In this document: positions 25,526-37,131 of the stretch, piece after piece
Position numbering within the stretch: position 1 is the first letter of the stretch
Layout: every line of letters begins with the position of its first letter
Origin: Euryodendron excelsum
Taxonomy: Eukaryota; Streptophyta; Magnoliopsida; Ericales; Pentaphylacaceae
Length of the DNA stretch: 64,000 nucleotides
Assembly (NCBI GenBank): GCA_033060915.1
Contig: CM065377.1
Span: 54,575,183 to 54,639,182, forward strand
Reading direction: 5' to 3'
The notes under the pieces: model-generated
Database searches by the model: none
Told to the model about the DNA's origin: nothing
Seen by the model: only the letters and a program-made list of their open reading frames with translations
Made by a program: the position numbers and the translations under genes

Positions 25526-25849
25526 GCGTCTGTTTGATATTTGAGGAAAGAAATGAAAGAGAAGAAAAAATTCTCTTCCTTTATTTGGTTTCTACTATAG
25601 GGGGGAAGAGAAGAGAAAGGGAATAGAAAATTATTTTCTTCTCACTTTCTCGTCATTTTCCTACCTCTTATTTTTTTTAATAGGTATCCTATTTTTTTTT
25701 TCTTCTTTCCTTTCAATTTCAAATGAGAGAAAATGATTTTTCTTCACTTTCCTCTCATTTTCTTTGCAAATTAAACAAAAGAAAGAAAATCACCATATCT
25801 TCATTTTCTTTCTCATTTCCTTTCCCTTCCACAAATATCAAACAGACCC
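25526..25849. repeat. MITE with GTCTGTTTGATATTTG termini
   Basis: 324 bp. Terminal inverted repeats are GCGTCTGTTTGATATTTG and GGGTCTGTTTGATATTTG (one mismatch), with a TAA duplication at 25523-25525 and 25850-25852. The interior is AG-rich on one side and TC-rich on the other, like the purine-rich family, but the termini differ. Confidence 0.75.
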
Positions 25850-27008
25850 TAAGCCAGTCTTAAGAGCAATGAACCAATATATGAACTTCAGAGAAATATG
25901 TATGATATACACAGTAAATAAACTATGACCTTGCAGATAAGAGTGAAACATGACCAATTAATCATTCTAGTCTTATATATACAGTTTGGTTAGAAATTTT
26001 TTAAGGCTTTGCATGGCAATGTCCTAGACTCCTATGCAATGAGCTCTTCAGCAACTGGGTTTTTCTGTTGTATGGTCATCAGTTACTCCCATAACCAAAC
26101 CTTAGCAGCACTATGGTTAGGTTAATGTTAGAATCTCTTAAGAAAATCCCAAACAGTTGTGTGTGTGTGTGTGTGTTCTTAAGAATCTCAACTAGCGAAT
26201 TTGTCAAATGGAGTCTTGTTTCCCTTTATATTTAATCTAGAATAAATTAGACATCTCAATAATGTTGATAGATTAGCAATTATAATAAAAAGAGTTATGA
26301 TTTAGAAAAGAGCATCAAAACTCTAGTAAAGCAGTTGATCGAACACTAAATTGATCGAACAAATATTTAGTAGTATGGTAATACCAACTACAATCACAAT
26401 CAGATTTAAGTTTTATAGTGGGAGCCCATCAAATGCATAAAAAAATCACAACACAAATAATACATAAAATTTCAAGCATTAGCTTCTTATTGTATATGGC
26501 CTTTGGGTCACCTATAAAGTTGCAAGTACAATAATTTTTCTTTTTATTTTAGAATGAAAAAACCTTTTGTTTTATTTTATTTTTTCTTTGGGCATGTACT
26601 CAATTGACCTTTTTAATTTTTTCCTTCTGTTTTATTTTTATTTTTATTAATAAAAGTACTTTTATTTTAATTTTGGGTATAGTCTAGTTAACCTTTGTTT
26701 TTTAATTTTGTGTGTTATGTGCCCATTTAATTATGAGTTTAATTTTGATACATTGACAATGTTACATTTTTTACGCAAGCAGATTACAAAAATACAACAT
26801 GCGTCTTTTAGAGTTTTAAGTATAATATAAAAATAAAAAAAAAATTGTGGACATAAAAAAAAACTAAGTTACTCGATCGGATTGATTGAAGCTCATTTGA
26901 GATATATTTTGAAACTTTCTAAGATTTAAACAAAGTTTAAACAATTCACTTCTTAGCTTGGCTCGACTAATTCCCGAGACAAAAAAGATCTTGGCTATGG
27001 CTTTCAAG
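25850..27008. other. No gene seen
   Basis: AT-rich DNA with a (GT)n at 26158-26175 and long T-rich stretches. No coding or RNA gene signal. Confidence 0.5.
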
Positions 27009-27536
27009 TATGGGTGTGAATGGTCGAGTCCGTACAAAACCTAGAATCAATTTGATCTTCAGCAATTCCAAATTTTTGAACTCACAACCAAACCAAATCA
27101 AATATGTATTCTGAGTCTCATGTTAGTTCGAGTCGGATTAGGTTGAACTCTCTTTTATTGTATAAAATATAATTTATTTAAACAAAAACAAAAAAATAGA
27201 ATTAATCTTTCATTCTCAATTTTTCAAAACAACTAAAAAAACATTATACCAACACAAATTAATAATAATAAAGTACAAATGCTAATGGTATAAAAACATA
27301 TGTACAATATATATATTTAATAACATGTATAAAGTCAGTCTCGATTAAGTTCTTAGATTAAGTCGGATCTTAGTTTGGTTTGAATTCAAAAAAATACAAA
27401 CTCGAGAACCAAATTAAATTGATCAAATTAGTTCTTTTTAGATATAAAATTGACCTTTAACTAACCTGAATCAAACCGACCTTTAAAAGTCGGGTTGGTT
27501 TGGTTCTTGAGTTTTGAATTCATTTGTGCACCCCTA
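27009..27536. repeat. hAT-like non-autonomous element with 8-bp target duplication
   Basis: 528 bp. An exact 8-bp direct repeat CTTTCAAG flanks it (27001-27008 and 27537-27544). The ends TATGGGTGTGAATGG and CATTTGTGCACCCCTA are imperfect inverted repeats. The 8-bp duplication is typical of hAT transposons. No transposase is encoded. Confidence 0.7.
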
Positions 27537-27544
27537 CTTTCAAG

Positions 27545-27740
27545 GACCTTGAACCGGTCCGGATTGTACCCGAGGCCGCTGCTGCGGCCCTCTATGGTGT
27601 AAAGCTGAACCGGTTTCCCTTTTTTCCTATATATTGTGCTAACAGCTATGCAAGGCATGGAAATATTGTTCAGTCGTTACCGATTGGAACTCGAAAACTT
27701 CTGATTGGGGAATTTTGCTCGACGATCACCCTCCCCAGGT
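27545..27740 (+). promoter_or_regulatory. Promoter-like patch with possible first exon
   Basis: A locally GC-richer stretch carries paired ACCGGT motifs and a TATA-like CTATATAT at about 27628-27635. It ends in CCCCAG followed by GTCTCTCTCTC, which could be a donor next to a (TC)n tract. The short ATG frame here stops quickly, so any transcript may be non-coding. No downstream gene could be assembled with confidence. Confidence 0.25.
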
Positions 27741-28833
27741 CTCTCTCTCTCTCTCTCTCTCTCCATATTCAACATATGATAGCTTGTATTTAATATTTTG
27801 ATATTGAGTTGATAATCTTATTGTTGTCTCAGATTCTCCATTCATCGTTCTGTCCTAGCCCCTGTGTTTTCTCTCTCAATTTGAGAGGGATAATTTTTGG
27901 TTTTCAATAAAATTTGTAGTTATATGAGAATTGGTTATTGTTGCTGCCTTGTACTTTCTAGCTTCAGAAATACAAAAGGGAAAGTAGCAATTGTGGCTCA
28001 AGTGTGGTTCCTGTTATGTTAAGTGGTTGATTTTAGTATGTTCAGATACAAAATACGGAAGCAATAGTATCTGAAGAATGAATTGATTTTAAACATGACA
28101 GATATGTTGGCTATATTGGTAGTTGCATTTGCATGAATTGTTTGCTTGTAATAGGGATTAAAAATAAGCTAAACTGGCGATTTCTGGGTGCAAGTTATAT
28201 TGACTTTTGGAGCAAAATAGTGTGGAAAATCGTATTTTACATCTCTGCGTTGGAAAATGTCGATGGGAATTATACTTTTAGGCCAACGTAATTCCCAATT
28301 TCTCTTGGGGATGTTCATACTTTCAGATACATCATCATATACTGTAAAGATTTTGGAGATAGCAACCATATTATCTGGAATTTAACTTTGTGGAGACTAT
28401 AAGATAGCTCGGCACATCGTTTGATTTTTGTTTATTTGTTTTGGGTGGCGGTGGATTTTTCTGTGTTTTGGGTAGATGGCCATTGTGCTCTTCAAAAAGT
28501 ACGTTGTATATCATATAAATATGATTTAAGAGAAGATTGAGGAAAATAGAGTGTTTTTTTTGCTTTGCATAAAAATGAATTTGAACTTGGAGATTGAAAT
28601 GGTTAAAAATCTAGAGAAGCATGTTGCTGTCAGCTGCCTCTTTTTGTCATTTTTTATTTATAAGTATCAGCTGCTTCATATTTCTTAGATGAAGAATGTA
28701 TTCAAACACATAAAAACAAATTATTTGATGCTTTTGAGAACATAGGCTCTTGTCTGAGATTGAGAATTTCTACATATTATATTGTTGTAGATGTGCTGCC
28801 AAATTTTTTTTCCATAACTGGGAGACAGAATAA

Positions 28834-28878
<45 letters not shown>

Positions 28879-29896
28879 TTATTTGTATATGTATATATAA
28901 TGGAATTTAGACTCTAGAGTTAGGTTTGTGGTGTGGAGAGAGAGCGAGAATCATATATACATGAGATCTTGAGGAAAGGACTACATGTGTCTATCATTGG
29001 TTGGGGGTTGTGAAATTAGCTAGGGGATTCATCTGAATTTCAAACCCATATCCTAATTGGTCATCCAAACAACTGTGTATGGATTTGGGTTTAGGATTTC
29101 AAATCTACTAAACCCAAGTCCAGAAATCCAAACAAAGCCTCAGAGAACTTGATATTTAATCTCAGCTAAATCTTAGGCTCGTACCAAAAAATAATACCCT
29201 AGCAATTTTCATTTTGGAATGCACATTCCGAAACACAGTACATCTTTGTTCTAAAATTGTGAATTTAAAGATCCAAAGCGATCTATAGATCCCAAAATGT
29301 TTCCTATTTATTTTCTTAAAGTTTTCTTTGAGAGAAAAAAAAAAGTCAAATATAATGAACTAAAATTTAGAGAGAGTGGGAAGTAAAAGACCGGGCTATA
29401 ATTCTTCTAGAAATGTTTTCTTGACAATGTTTATTGGGCATTAAATCCAAAGGTCTTGAGTGACTAATATGTTGGACTAAACAGCTGACTTGGCAAGGAA
29501 GGGTAATATGACAAAAGCTCGTCAGATAAAGATTATTGGATTCTCTTTAACATTGGTCACTGAAAAATGTTTAGAGTTTTATATGAGAAATAGTCTGTGT
29601 ATTGTCTCTTCTTCTATTAGCTTTATGAATTGTTTGCCTCCTTGTTGAGAAGGAAGCACTCATTTCGGATTAAAGCTCATATGAACTGAGGTTTCCAGGG
29701 ACTGGAAAATGGGATTAGCAAAGGAATGGTCCCTGCTTAGGTGTGACCTTATTATATCAACTTTCCAGTATAGAAATGCCACTGGCTATTCTAGTTTTTC
29801 TTATGAAATCGAAGTTATTGAACAATTGAATTGCAGTAATGCAGTTATCTCGCTGGAGTTGAATATGACCTATGTTTCCTGGACTCTTCTAAAGTT
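27741..29896. other. No gene seen
   Basis: AT-rich with a (CA)n at 28834-28866 followed by (AT)n. Open frames such as 29709-29900 (+) have no recognisable family feature. Confidence 0.45.
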
Positions 29897-30190
29897 GTGA
29901 AATACCCGTGTTGGATACTCGATGCTCGATACTCGGATAAGGGTATGAGATACGTGTCCGATATAACTAGTTAGACACATATTTAACAAGTATGTAGAAG
30001 CAATTGAGTCTACTATAGAACTAAGTATAGAACTTTCATTTTATATATGAAATGCTATATTTTAGTTTGTAAATATCATTTTATCTAAAAAAAAAAACAA
30101 AAAACAAGTATTTAAAAAATATGAAATCTAGTCGTATCCGAATGTCCTTGAATATTAGATTTAGATGAATCTGACTCTTGGGCACGTAAC
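29897..30190. repeat. Dispersed repeat, ACCCGTGTTGGATACT family, copy 1
   Basis: Starts ACCCGTGTTGGATACTCGAT and ends with a CGTATCCGAATGTCCTTG / GATGAATCTGAC region. A second copy with the same end-to-end order spans about 59945-60950, where a hAT-like MITE interrupts it. The superfamily is not identified. Confidence 0.5.
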
Positions 30191-31089
30191 CGCACTTGAC
30201 ACCAATAGCCGAGTCCAGATAACATATACTATGACTAAGAGTCCGACTAGATAGCTTGTATTTCTCCTGGATGTTTATGAATACAACTCATAAAACTGCA
30301 TTGGTCTTATTTTTTTTTAATTTTCTTTTGCATATTGCTGCATGTTGATAGAAATGATAGGGCACTCTGGCTCCTGTTGTTCCTAATGATTCAAATCTTA
30401 TTCATAATACTGGGATTCACCTATTGAATTTGGTGCTATGTTCATCATACTTATTTGAGTATGTGCATAACCACAATTTTCTTTTTCTTTTTAAATACCT
30501 TTGAGTAGTTCTTATTTCTTAACTTTGTATATATATGAATATGTAATTGCAATTCCAAAAATTAAAACTTGAGTATCTGGTCCAAATCACTGAGTGAGAC
30601 TGAAGGAACTGGTCAAAATTAATTTAATCCACTGCTTGTTTTTTTCTTTGCATGCTCTTTTTATTTTTTTTTTAATTTTTTGTGGTTATTTTTCTGATGT
30701 ATTGTTATTGAAAGGACACGTGCTTAATGATGGACTGATAATTTTGCCCTTTGTTTTACTATTTTTTTTTTGTGTTTCTGTTGGTATTATGCAGAATATA
30801 GTACCATATGATATAAGCAGCAGCGAATAACCAATCTCGAATGGATGAGTGCAATATTTAAGTTAATTTTGTCATATGAAACTGCAGTGAGAGTTTAGTA
30901 ATTATGCTATATGATTTTTTCTGTCTCTACCTAACGGTTTCCCTTTATAAATTCTCTTGTATAGGGATAGGCTTAGAAAGGATCTATTTGGCTAAATGGC
31001 CTTCTGCAATACCCTTCTCAAGACATTTTCATTGTTTCGTGCATGACAGCTGCAGGTTCCTTATTACCACCGTTATTTTCTAAGCAGGA
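30191..31089. other. No gene seen
   Basis: T-rich sequence. The open frame at 30594-30830 (+) is Phe/Leu-rich from poly(T) and is probably not a gene. Confidence 0.45.
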
Positions 31090-31212
31090 GGACGGGCCTT
31101 GGCGTAGCGATAAACTTGCTCCATGGCAACTTGGGTGTCGTGAGTTTGAAACATGAAATAACCTATCCAGACGATGAGATGAGGCTGCATATGTTTACCC
31201 ATCCAAGATCCG
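31090..31212 (+). repeat. tRNA-derived SINE
   Basis: The sequence begins GACGGGCCTTGGCGTAGCG, has an A-box-like TGGCGTAGCGATAAAC and a B-box-like GAGTTTGAAAC about 40 nt later. It ends with a GATGAGATGAGGCTGCATA / TTTACCCATCCAAGATCCG module like that of widespread angiosperm SINEs. It has no coding capacity. Confidence 0.65.
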
Positions 31213-31379
31213 TTTTCTTATAAATTCCAATAAGCATAGGTTGGAAGCCATTTTATTGCCAAGATTTGCATTTTATATCTGAAAATTTAAAGGCAGTTCA
31301 GTATATGAGGCTCTTGCTGCTACTGTGAGATCTGAAAAGAGTTAGATTTACACAGTCTTATAATGAACAAAATCTATAA

Positions 31380-32115
31380 GGCTCTGTTTGTTTGCAAAAT
31401 AAAAAAATGGGAGATATGTAATACTGTAGAATTAAAAATGTGATGATAGGTAATAAGTAATACCATTATGTGATGAGAAATTACTCAAACAATGGGGTGA
31501 GTACTGGGATAATTTTATCTTATATTTGTTGTGTTTAATGAAAATGAAATAAAGAATAAAATAAGTACATGAAATTATTTTCTTGTCCCTACAAGAGAAT
31601 TATTATTATAGTATAATGGATGATATAATATCCATTATATTATTTATTAATGTAGATTAACATAATATATTGTCTTATTATAATATAATAATATTATAAG
31701 TTAATGTGTTATATTAAGTATCAATATATATTAACATATAATAACATATGTTTATATTTTTATTTTTATTTTTATTAGTACAATATATAATACAATATTT
31801 TAATTGTACAAAGCAAATATTAATATGATATAATGATATATCATTGTTATATAATAACATGATAATATAATATAGTACTTGTTATAATACCTAATATAAT
31901 ATATTGTTACAAAAATATACTATCTTTTATGTCTTATCTCTCTCTCAGCATATGGCATTCCACCTCTACCACGGGATGCTTTATCCTCTATTTTGAAGTA
32001 TTACATTTTTCGTTAGAGATGTAATTCTCCTTCTCTCTTGTTGTCTAAAAATGGGATTAGATGGGCCATAGATTAGACATCCAATCCTTTGCTCCTAATT
32101 TCCAAACAAACGGGG
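31380..32115. repeat. MITE-like element, 736 bp, TAA duplication
   Basis: The left end GGCTCTGTTTGTTTGCAAA is inverted relative to the right end AATTTCCAAACAAACGGGG. TAA flanks both sides (31377-31379 and 32116-32118). The interior is extremely AT-rich (TATAATAT tracts). Shares its terminal core GTTTGTTTG with 3795-4264. Confidence 0.65.
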
Positions 32116-32238
32116 TAAGGATATATGAGCTGACTTTTAGACCCTGGTTCCACACACTATCATGGTACCCGATAAAACTATGCTTCCTTGAAAGCAAACC
32201 TGCCATTAGGTCTCCTAGTCATCAACCTTATTAGCGTC

Positions 32239-32461
32239 TTTGGAACTTGAGTGAGGGAAGCAAAGGCAAGGGAAGGGAATGATTCTCCCTAGGAGGGAAA
32301 GGGAAGGGAAACTTGAGTGAGGGAAGCAGAGGCAAGGGAAGGGGATGATTCTCCCTAGGAGGGAAAGGGAAGGGAAAGAAGGAAAAAGGAATGGAAAAAA
32401 AAAATCTCTCTCTCTCTCTCTCTTTTAATTTTCTTTACAAAACCAAACAAAAAAGGGAAAT

Positions 32462-32502
<41 letters not shown>

Positions 32503-32541
32503 CCTTTCTCTTTCTTTTTCTTCTCTCCCCCGAGTAACAAA
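32239..32541. repeat. Purine-rich TIR element, copy B, with internal 66-bp duplication
   Basis: The left end is TTTGGAACTTG; the right end is degenerate (CGAGTAACAAA). A 66-bp unit starting AACTTGAGTGAGGGAAGC is repeated directly at 32244-32309 and 32310-32375 with two or three differences. Two (TC)n tracts follow (32404-32423 and 32465-32499). Confidence 0.55.
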
Positions 32542-34229
32542 CAAGTTGCAAGTCAAATTACTTAATTTCCCTTTCATTACAATTGTCCTGAAAATGTATT
32601 TAAAAAATTGCTAAATTCACAGCTAAATCCACATTTCCAGGCATTGCAACAGTGCGACTCATGTGATAGAAGAGGCTATAATATAAAAATATTAAACGCT
32701 AGTTTTAAAATTGCTAATTTTAATGCATGCATTTACAGTGACGGCTGTATAAATGTTTGTTAATGTAAAATTTAAACAATGATTTTTAAATCATAAATAA
32801 AACTATTTTTCAATACATTTAATGTTACTACTATTATTTTTTAAAAATAAACAAATATATGTACATTTACAATTGCCCTTAATTAGCTTCAATATTTTAG
32901 AATTGTACCAGTACTATTAAGTATGTCAGTTTTAGTGTATGTTATTAAACAATTATTCATCCAACAATATCCCATTTTGGTCAAGCAATTGATTTTTTAT
33001 GGATTTCATTTTTGAAAAAAACTGTTTCTCCTACTATAATTGCCACTTGCGAGTAGCGAACTAGTAAAATTAATTAAGCAAGAAATGAGTATTTTTGCCG
33101 AGAATGAAGAAGTGTTGGCATTTAAGAGTTCATTTAACACAAAAGTTTGATCTTATATTACAAATATTATATATGTAACTCTTATCATATAAAATAAAAA
33201 TATTATTTTTAATAATACAATAAAAAAGATATTTTTATGCGTAGTAAGACCATCCATGTCAAGGGTGGATAAACACTGATAAGCAGTGTTAGAAAAAATG
33301 ATAATCAATTATTAAAAATTTACTTCTTTATCTTTATAAGTTAAGTCAGGCAATTGCCTTTCCTTTTTTTTTTTTTTTTTGAACTTGCTAATTTTTATTT
33401 TCTCACTGAATTATTGGGGTCAATATTTTAGGCAATGAGTGTAAATGTTTCATCAAATTATGTTCAACAAAAACTGTTATTAAAGAATTATTAATTATTT
33501 TAGGATTGATGAGATCAATTGAACCCACTATATTGTACGTGGGGCCGCCCATGTGTACTTATCATTTATTTTTATTTTACCAAAACTAAATATAATTTTC
33601 ACGAATAGAATATTAACATTTTATCTTTATTTTTACCAAGACTTAAAATTATTGCATGATAGCGTCAGTGATGACGTCATCCATTTGTGGGGACCACACT
33701 TAAAAATTTTTAAGTAAAGCTACTCTGTGCCAACTCTCTTCATTATTGGTCTCTCTAACGTTCTGGGAAACAAAAACAAAGCCCAATAGAATAGATTCTG
33801 TTTAGAAATACAATAATCCAATACGAATTAGATTTGTAACATAGTTATCAGGTAAATCTCTTTGAGAAAAAAAATCTGCTTATTCCGAAACTTACTTAAC
33901 GAAGACAAAAGTCTAATGAAATTTTAAAGAAAACTTGTAGAAAACGATTCGGGGACGTTTCGAAACTCTAACATTATTAAAAAAAATTTATTAGAAACTC
34001 TTTAAAAATTATCATAAAAACTCTCTAAAAACTTGCTTCTCATAATTTTTTGTATTTTTAATACTGTTAAATATTATTATTAAACAATAATATATAATTT
34101 TTCAATAAAATTCTATAGATATTGTGTAGTATTAGTATTTTATCTAATCATAAAAGTTCTCTAAATACTTTATCTTATTCTTTTAGTTACTTCCTGATTG
34201 ATTTTGTAATAAAAAAAAATAGTGATTCA
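32542..34229. other. No gene seen
   Basis: Very AT-rich intergenic DNA with poly(T) at 33365-33380. No coding or RNA gene signal. Confidence 0.5.
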
Positions 34230-34343
34230 AAATTTTTTCTCCCTTTTCTCTCTCCTTTCTTTTCCATTTCTCTTTTAGGTAGAATCAGACAAGGGAAGGA
34301 AACGGGGGGGAGGGGGGGGGGTGATTTTACCCTAAGTTCCAAA
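34230..34343. repeat. Purine-rich TIR element, fragment C
   Basis: A pyrimidine tract is followed by a G-run (34302-34320) and the family right end TAAGTTCCAAA (34333-34343). The left terminus is missing. Confidence 0.4.
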
Positions 34344-34466
34344 CAGCTTTAAAGGTAGTTGGAATTAGTAAGGTCAATTTTCTTTCCTTTGTGTGATCAC
34401 GTAATAAACAATTTGAGTGTGCAACAATCAATTTATAACTAAATTTGAGTTATATTTTAACTGTTG

Positions 34467-34615
34467 AAAAATGCTAGTGTTAGGTGCGACTAAGGATACT
34501 CACCCACCTAACGTTTCCATGTCAGTTGGGCCTTAATTAAAGAGGTGGGGTTTAGTTGAGGTGGCAACATTAGACATGCGAGTGCCTAATCAGGCATCTC
34601 ACCCTAGCATTTCAC
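34467..34615. repeat. Small MITE, about 149 bp
   Basis: GAAAAATGCTAGTGTTAGGTG at the left and CATCTCACCCTAGCATTTCAC at the right are imperfect inverted repeats. No clear target duplication. Confidence 0.5.
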
Positions 34616-35619
34616 TTTAATAGGTTTGAAACATTCACATTGCTTCAAATAATGCTTAAACTCACAAAATTCTTGCGATTATGTAGTTGTGCTGTTACTT
34701 GCTTCTCTTGTTGGTGTGTTTGATACATAATGTACTTCTACGCTTTTGTTTTGGCGTAAAATATTGTAAATTCTTTAACGCGTAAAATTAATATTATGTT
34801 AGTTATCTCTTACCGGTGGCTGCGAACTTCAAAAGAAAACAAGATTAAATTCTAAATATTTATTAGCATGCTGAAGAAATTGTCCTAGCTAAGTTAACTG
34901 GAACCTTTACAACATGGTATTATTTTTCATCATAGCGTCCCAAACGAAATGGATTGGGGAAAATGAATTCCAAAAGATGTGGATTTGCTAAATGTATACC
35001 TAGTGAGAGTGTGAATGACCAATTTTAACTCTAATACTAATTTACAAGTGACTTATAGGTTATATATCAAATTAGTCGCATGCAAAAGTAATAATACAAT
35101 CAAGTAATAGAGACAAGCAATTTTTATATAGAGAACTCAACGCCAAAGTCGCAGGACTTAGTTCACTTAAACAAGCACTATCAAGAATTGAATATATATA
35201 AGAGTGCAACTTACAACTTAGCTTTATAGTAAATCGTTGCCACTTACAGAGGTGGCAGACAACGTCAATCGGATGGTTAAATGGGATTGACAATTTTCTT
35301 GTTTGAAATGGCCAGCGTGTTTTGGTGGAGTTTCAGTGGGACAAGGATAAGATTCATAGAATGTTAAAAGCAGGGGATATTTGTAATGCAATGTTTGCTG
35401 AAGTAATAGCTTTTTTCTAAGAAAATATTGGAGAAAGATGTAGGATTGAATGCCATGTCTCCATTTTTTTGTTGCTGGATGCTTGAGGAGGAGAGAGAAG
35501 ATAAAGGCTGCTAAGCTGCGTATTGATAAGATTATGCATCCATCAAATGCCGATTCAGGTGACACGGATAATCTTTGCCTTTCAGTATGCATGAGTTGTG
35601 TGATGAAACTAATAGCCTG
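34616..35619. other. No confident gene; one coding-like patch
   Basis: Mostly AT-rich. A short plus-strand patch at about 35490-35590 translates to a lysine-rich stretch (REKIKAAKLRIDKIMHP followed by SNADSGDTDNL) with even codon use, but no neighbouring exon or family could be recognised. Confidence 0.35.
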
Positions 35620-36152
35620 TTTGGAACTTGGGGGGTGGGGAAAGGGAAGGGAAATGAAAATAAATTAAAAAAATTTCTTTTCCCTGTTTGATTCTACCTA
35701 GGAGGGAAAGGGAGAGAAAAAAAGAGGTAAAAAAAAACAATCACTCTCTCTCTTTCTCTCTCTTTCTTTCTTTTCACTTTTCTTTTATTTTCTTTACAAT
35801 TTTTTTATTTTATTTGTAGAACTCTGAAACAAATTCTAGCCTAATCTACATGCTTGGATGGTAAAACTTATTCACGATTCTTGTAGCTTTAGAGCATATT
35901 TGGAAATTGGAGGGGAGGGTTCCCTTTTCACTTTCCTTGTTTGATTTCTACCTAAGAGAGAAAGGAAAGGGAAAAATGAGAGAAATTTTAAAACACTCTC
36001 CCTCTTTCTCTCTTTTCTTTCTTCTACTTTCCTTTTATTTTCTTTACAAAAAGGAAGGAAAAATTAATTTTGTTCATTTTTTTTTCTCCTTTTCTTTCCC
36101 TTTCCTTTCCCTTCCCTTCCCTTCCCTTCCCTTCCCTGCCCCAAGTTCCAAA
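35620..36152. repeat. Purine-rich TIR element, composite copy D
   Basis: TTTGGAACTTG opens it at 35620 and CAAGTTCCAAA closes it at 36152. A second left-type end, TTTGGAAATTG, lies inside at 35899, so two copies may be fused or nested. It ends with a run of CTTCC units. The copia element inserted 11 bp further on. Confidence 0.55.
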
Positions 36153-36163
36153 CTCGTTAAGGT

Positions 36164-36168
36164 AAATG
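36164..36168. repeat. Target-site duplication, left (AAATG)
   Basis: AAATG directly precedes the 5' LTR and recurs directly after the 3' LTR at 43168-43172; 5 bp is the usual Ty1/copia duplication. Confidence 0.92.
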
Positions 36169-36692
36169 TGTTAGAATAAATGGGTGTAAACCCATTATTT
36201 TGTTGATCTTTGAGCCAATATAAATGTGGGACCCATGCATCCTTTGTGTTGGGTCATTAGTGCGTTGGATTCACCTCCGAGAGGAGATGAATCTAGACTA
36301 TTTACTTGCTCAAATCCGTGTAGGATTGAATGAGTTATTGGCTTCCAAAGTCACCCCCTTGAATATGGGTTATGTAGTTGAAAGTGGGTTATCCCACATT
36401 GATTTCTTATGGGAAATAAGTTGTCCATATATAACCCAAGTTTGGAGTAAGGTTTGGGCCCCAAGGGGCACCCCACTTTTGTGAAAGGGGGAGGACCTAT
36501 GGAACCCATGGGTTGACCCAATACTCCACACGCGCGCGCGCCGCCGCCGCCGCCCGCCGGTTCGGGACGGGACGTGGGCGTGGGTCGTGGGTTCGGTTCA
36601 AGTATTTTCTTTTTGGGCTAGGGTCGGAATTAAATTAATTAATTATTTTATTAATTAATTTTATATTAATTAATTAATTAATTTCTGACGGT

Positions 36693-36740
36693 TTGACCGA
36701 ACAGATGTGACCGTTGACCGAACAGGTGTGACCGTTGACC
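36693..36740 (+). promoter_or_regulatory. Three W-box (TTGACC) repeats in U3, 21-bp period
   Basis: TTGACC occurs at 36693-36698, 36714-36719 and 36735-36740, each within a unit TTGACCGAACAG(A/G)TGTGACC. They end about 80 bp upstream of the TATA box. TTGAC[C/T] is the binding core of WRKY factors. The period of two helical turns puts all three on the same DNA face. The same array is in the 3' LTR from about 42563. Function is inferred. Confidence 0.7.
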
Positions 36741-36822
36741 GAACAGGTGTGTCCCTCCGGTAAGGGACTGTTTGGCTGTTGGTACCTGTTCGAACCAGTG
36801 TTTCAAACAGGCACCTGGGCTC

Positions 36823-36830
36823 TATAAATA
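36823..36830 (+). promoter_or_regulatory. LTR TATA box
   Basis: TATAAATA after GGGCTC; transcription would start about 25-35 bp downstream and define the start of R. The same box is in the 3' LTR. Confidence 0.8.
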
Positions 36831-37042
36831 GAGCAGCATTCTAGCATTCATAACATTAGAAAAATTCCGATTGTTGCATACAACGAATTCCTTCTTCCTC
36901 CCGTATTTTCTTCCTGAGAGAGTTCAGATCATCTGGTGAAGCCGCCGAGCAGTTTTTATCGAAGTGCTGCCTAAAGACTGCTGAGATCGTTTTATCCTGG
37001 GAGTCAGACGCCCATCATCCCGTGAGCACCAACTGTGGGGGG

Positions 37043-37058
37043 TGAATCTGTCTTTAAG
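37043..37058 (+). other. Leader segment complementary to the primer-binding position
   Basis: TGAATCTGTCTTTAAG is the exact reverse complement of 37284-37299, which starts two bases past the 5' LTR end. It lies about 190 nt downstream of the predicted RNA start. If used as primer, its 3' end would face the template next to U5. Confidence 0.75.
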
Positions 37059-37131
37059 GAGAGAGTGTGAAACACTCGACTCGATCTATCTTTCGATTTC
37101 TACATTTTCTATTTTTGTGAACGACAACCGG

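Noticed and set aside
36224..36484. 86-codon open frame in the LTR, identical in both LTRs (also 42083-42343)
   Set aside because: Identity follows from the LTRs being copies. It lies in U3 upstream of the TATA box, overlaps promoter sequence and shows no protein features.
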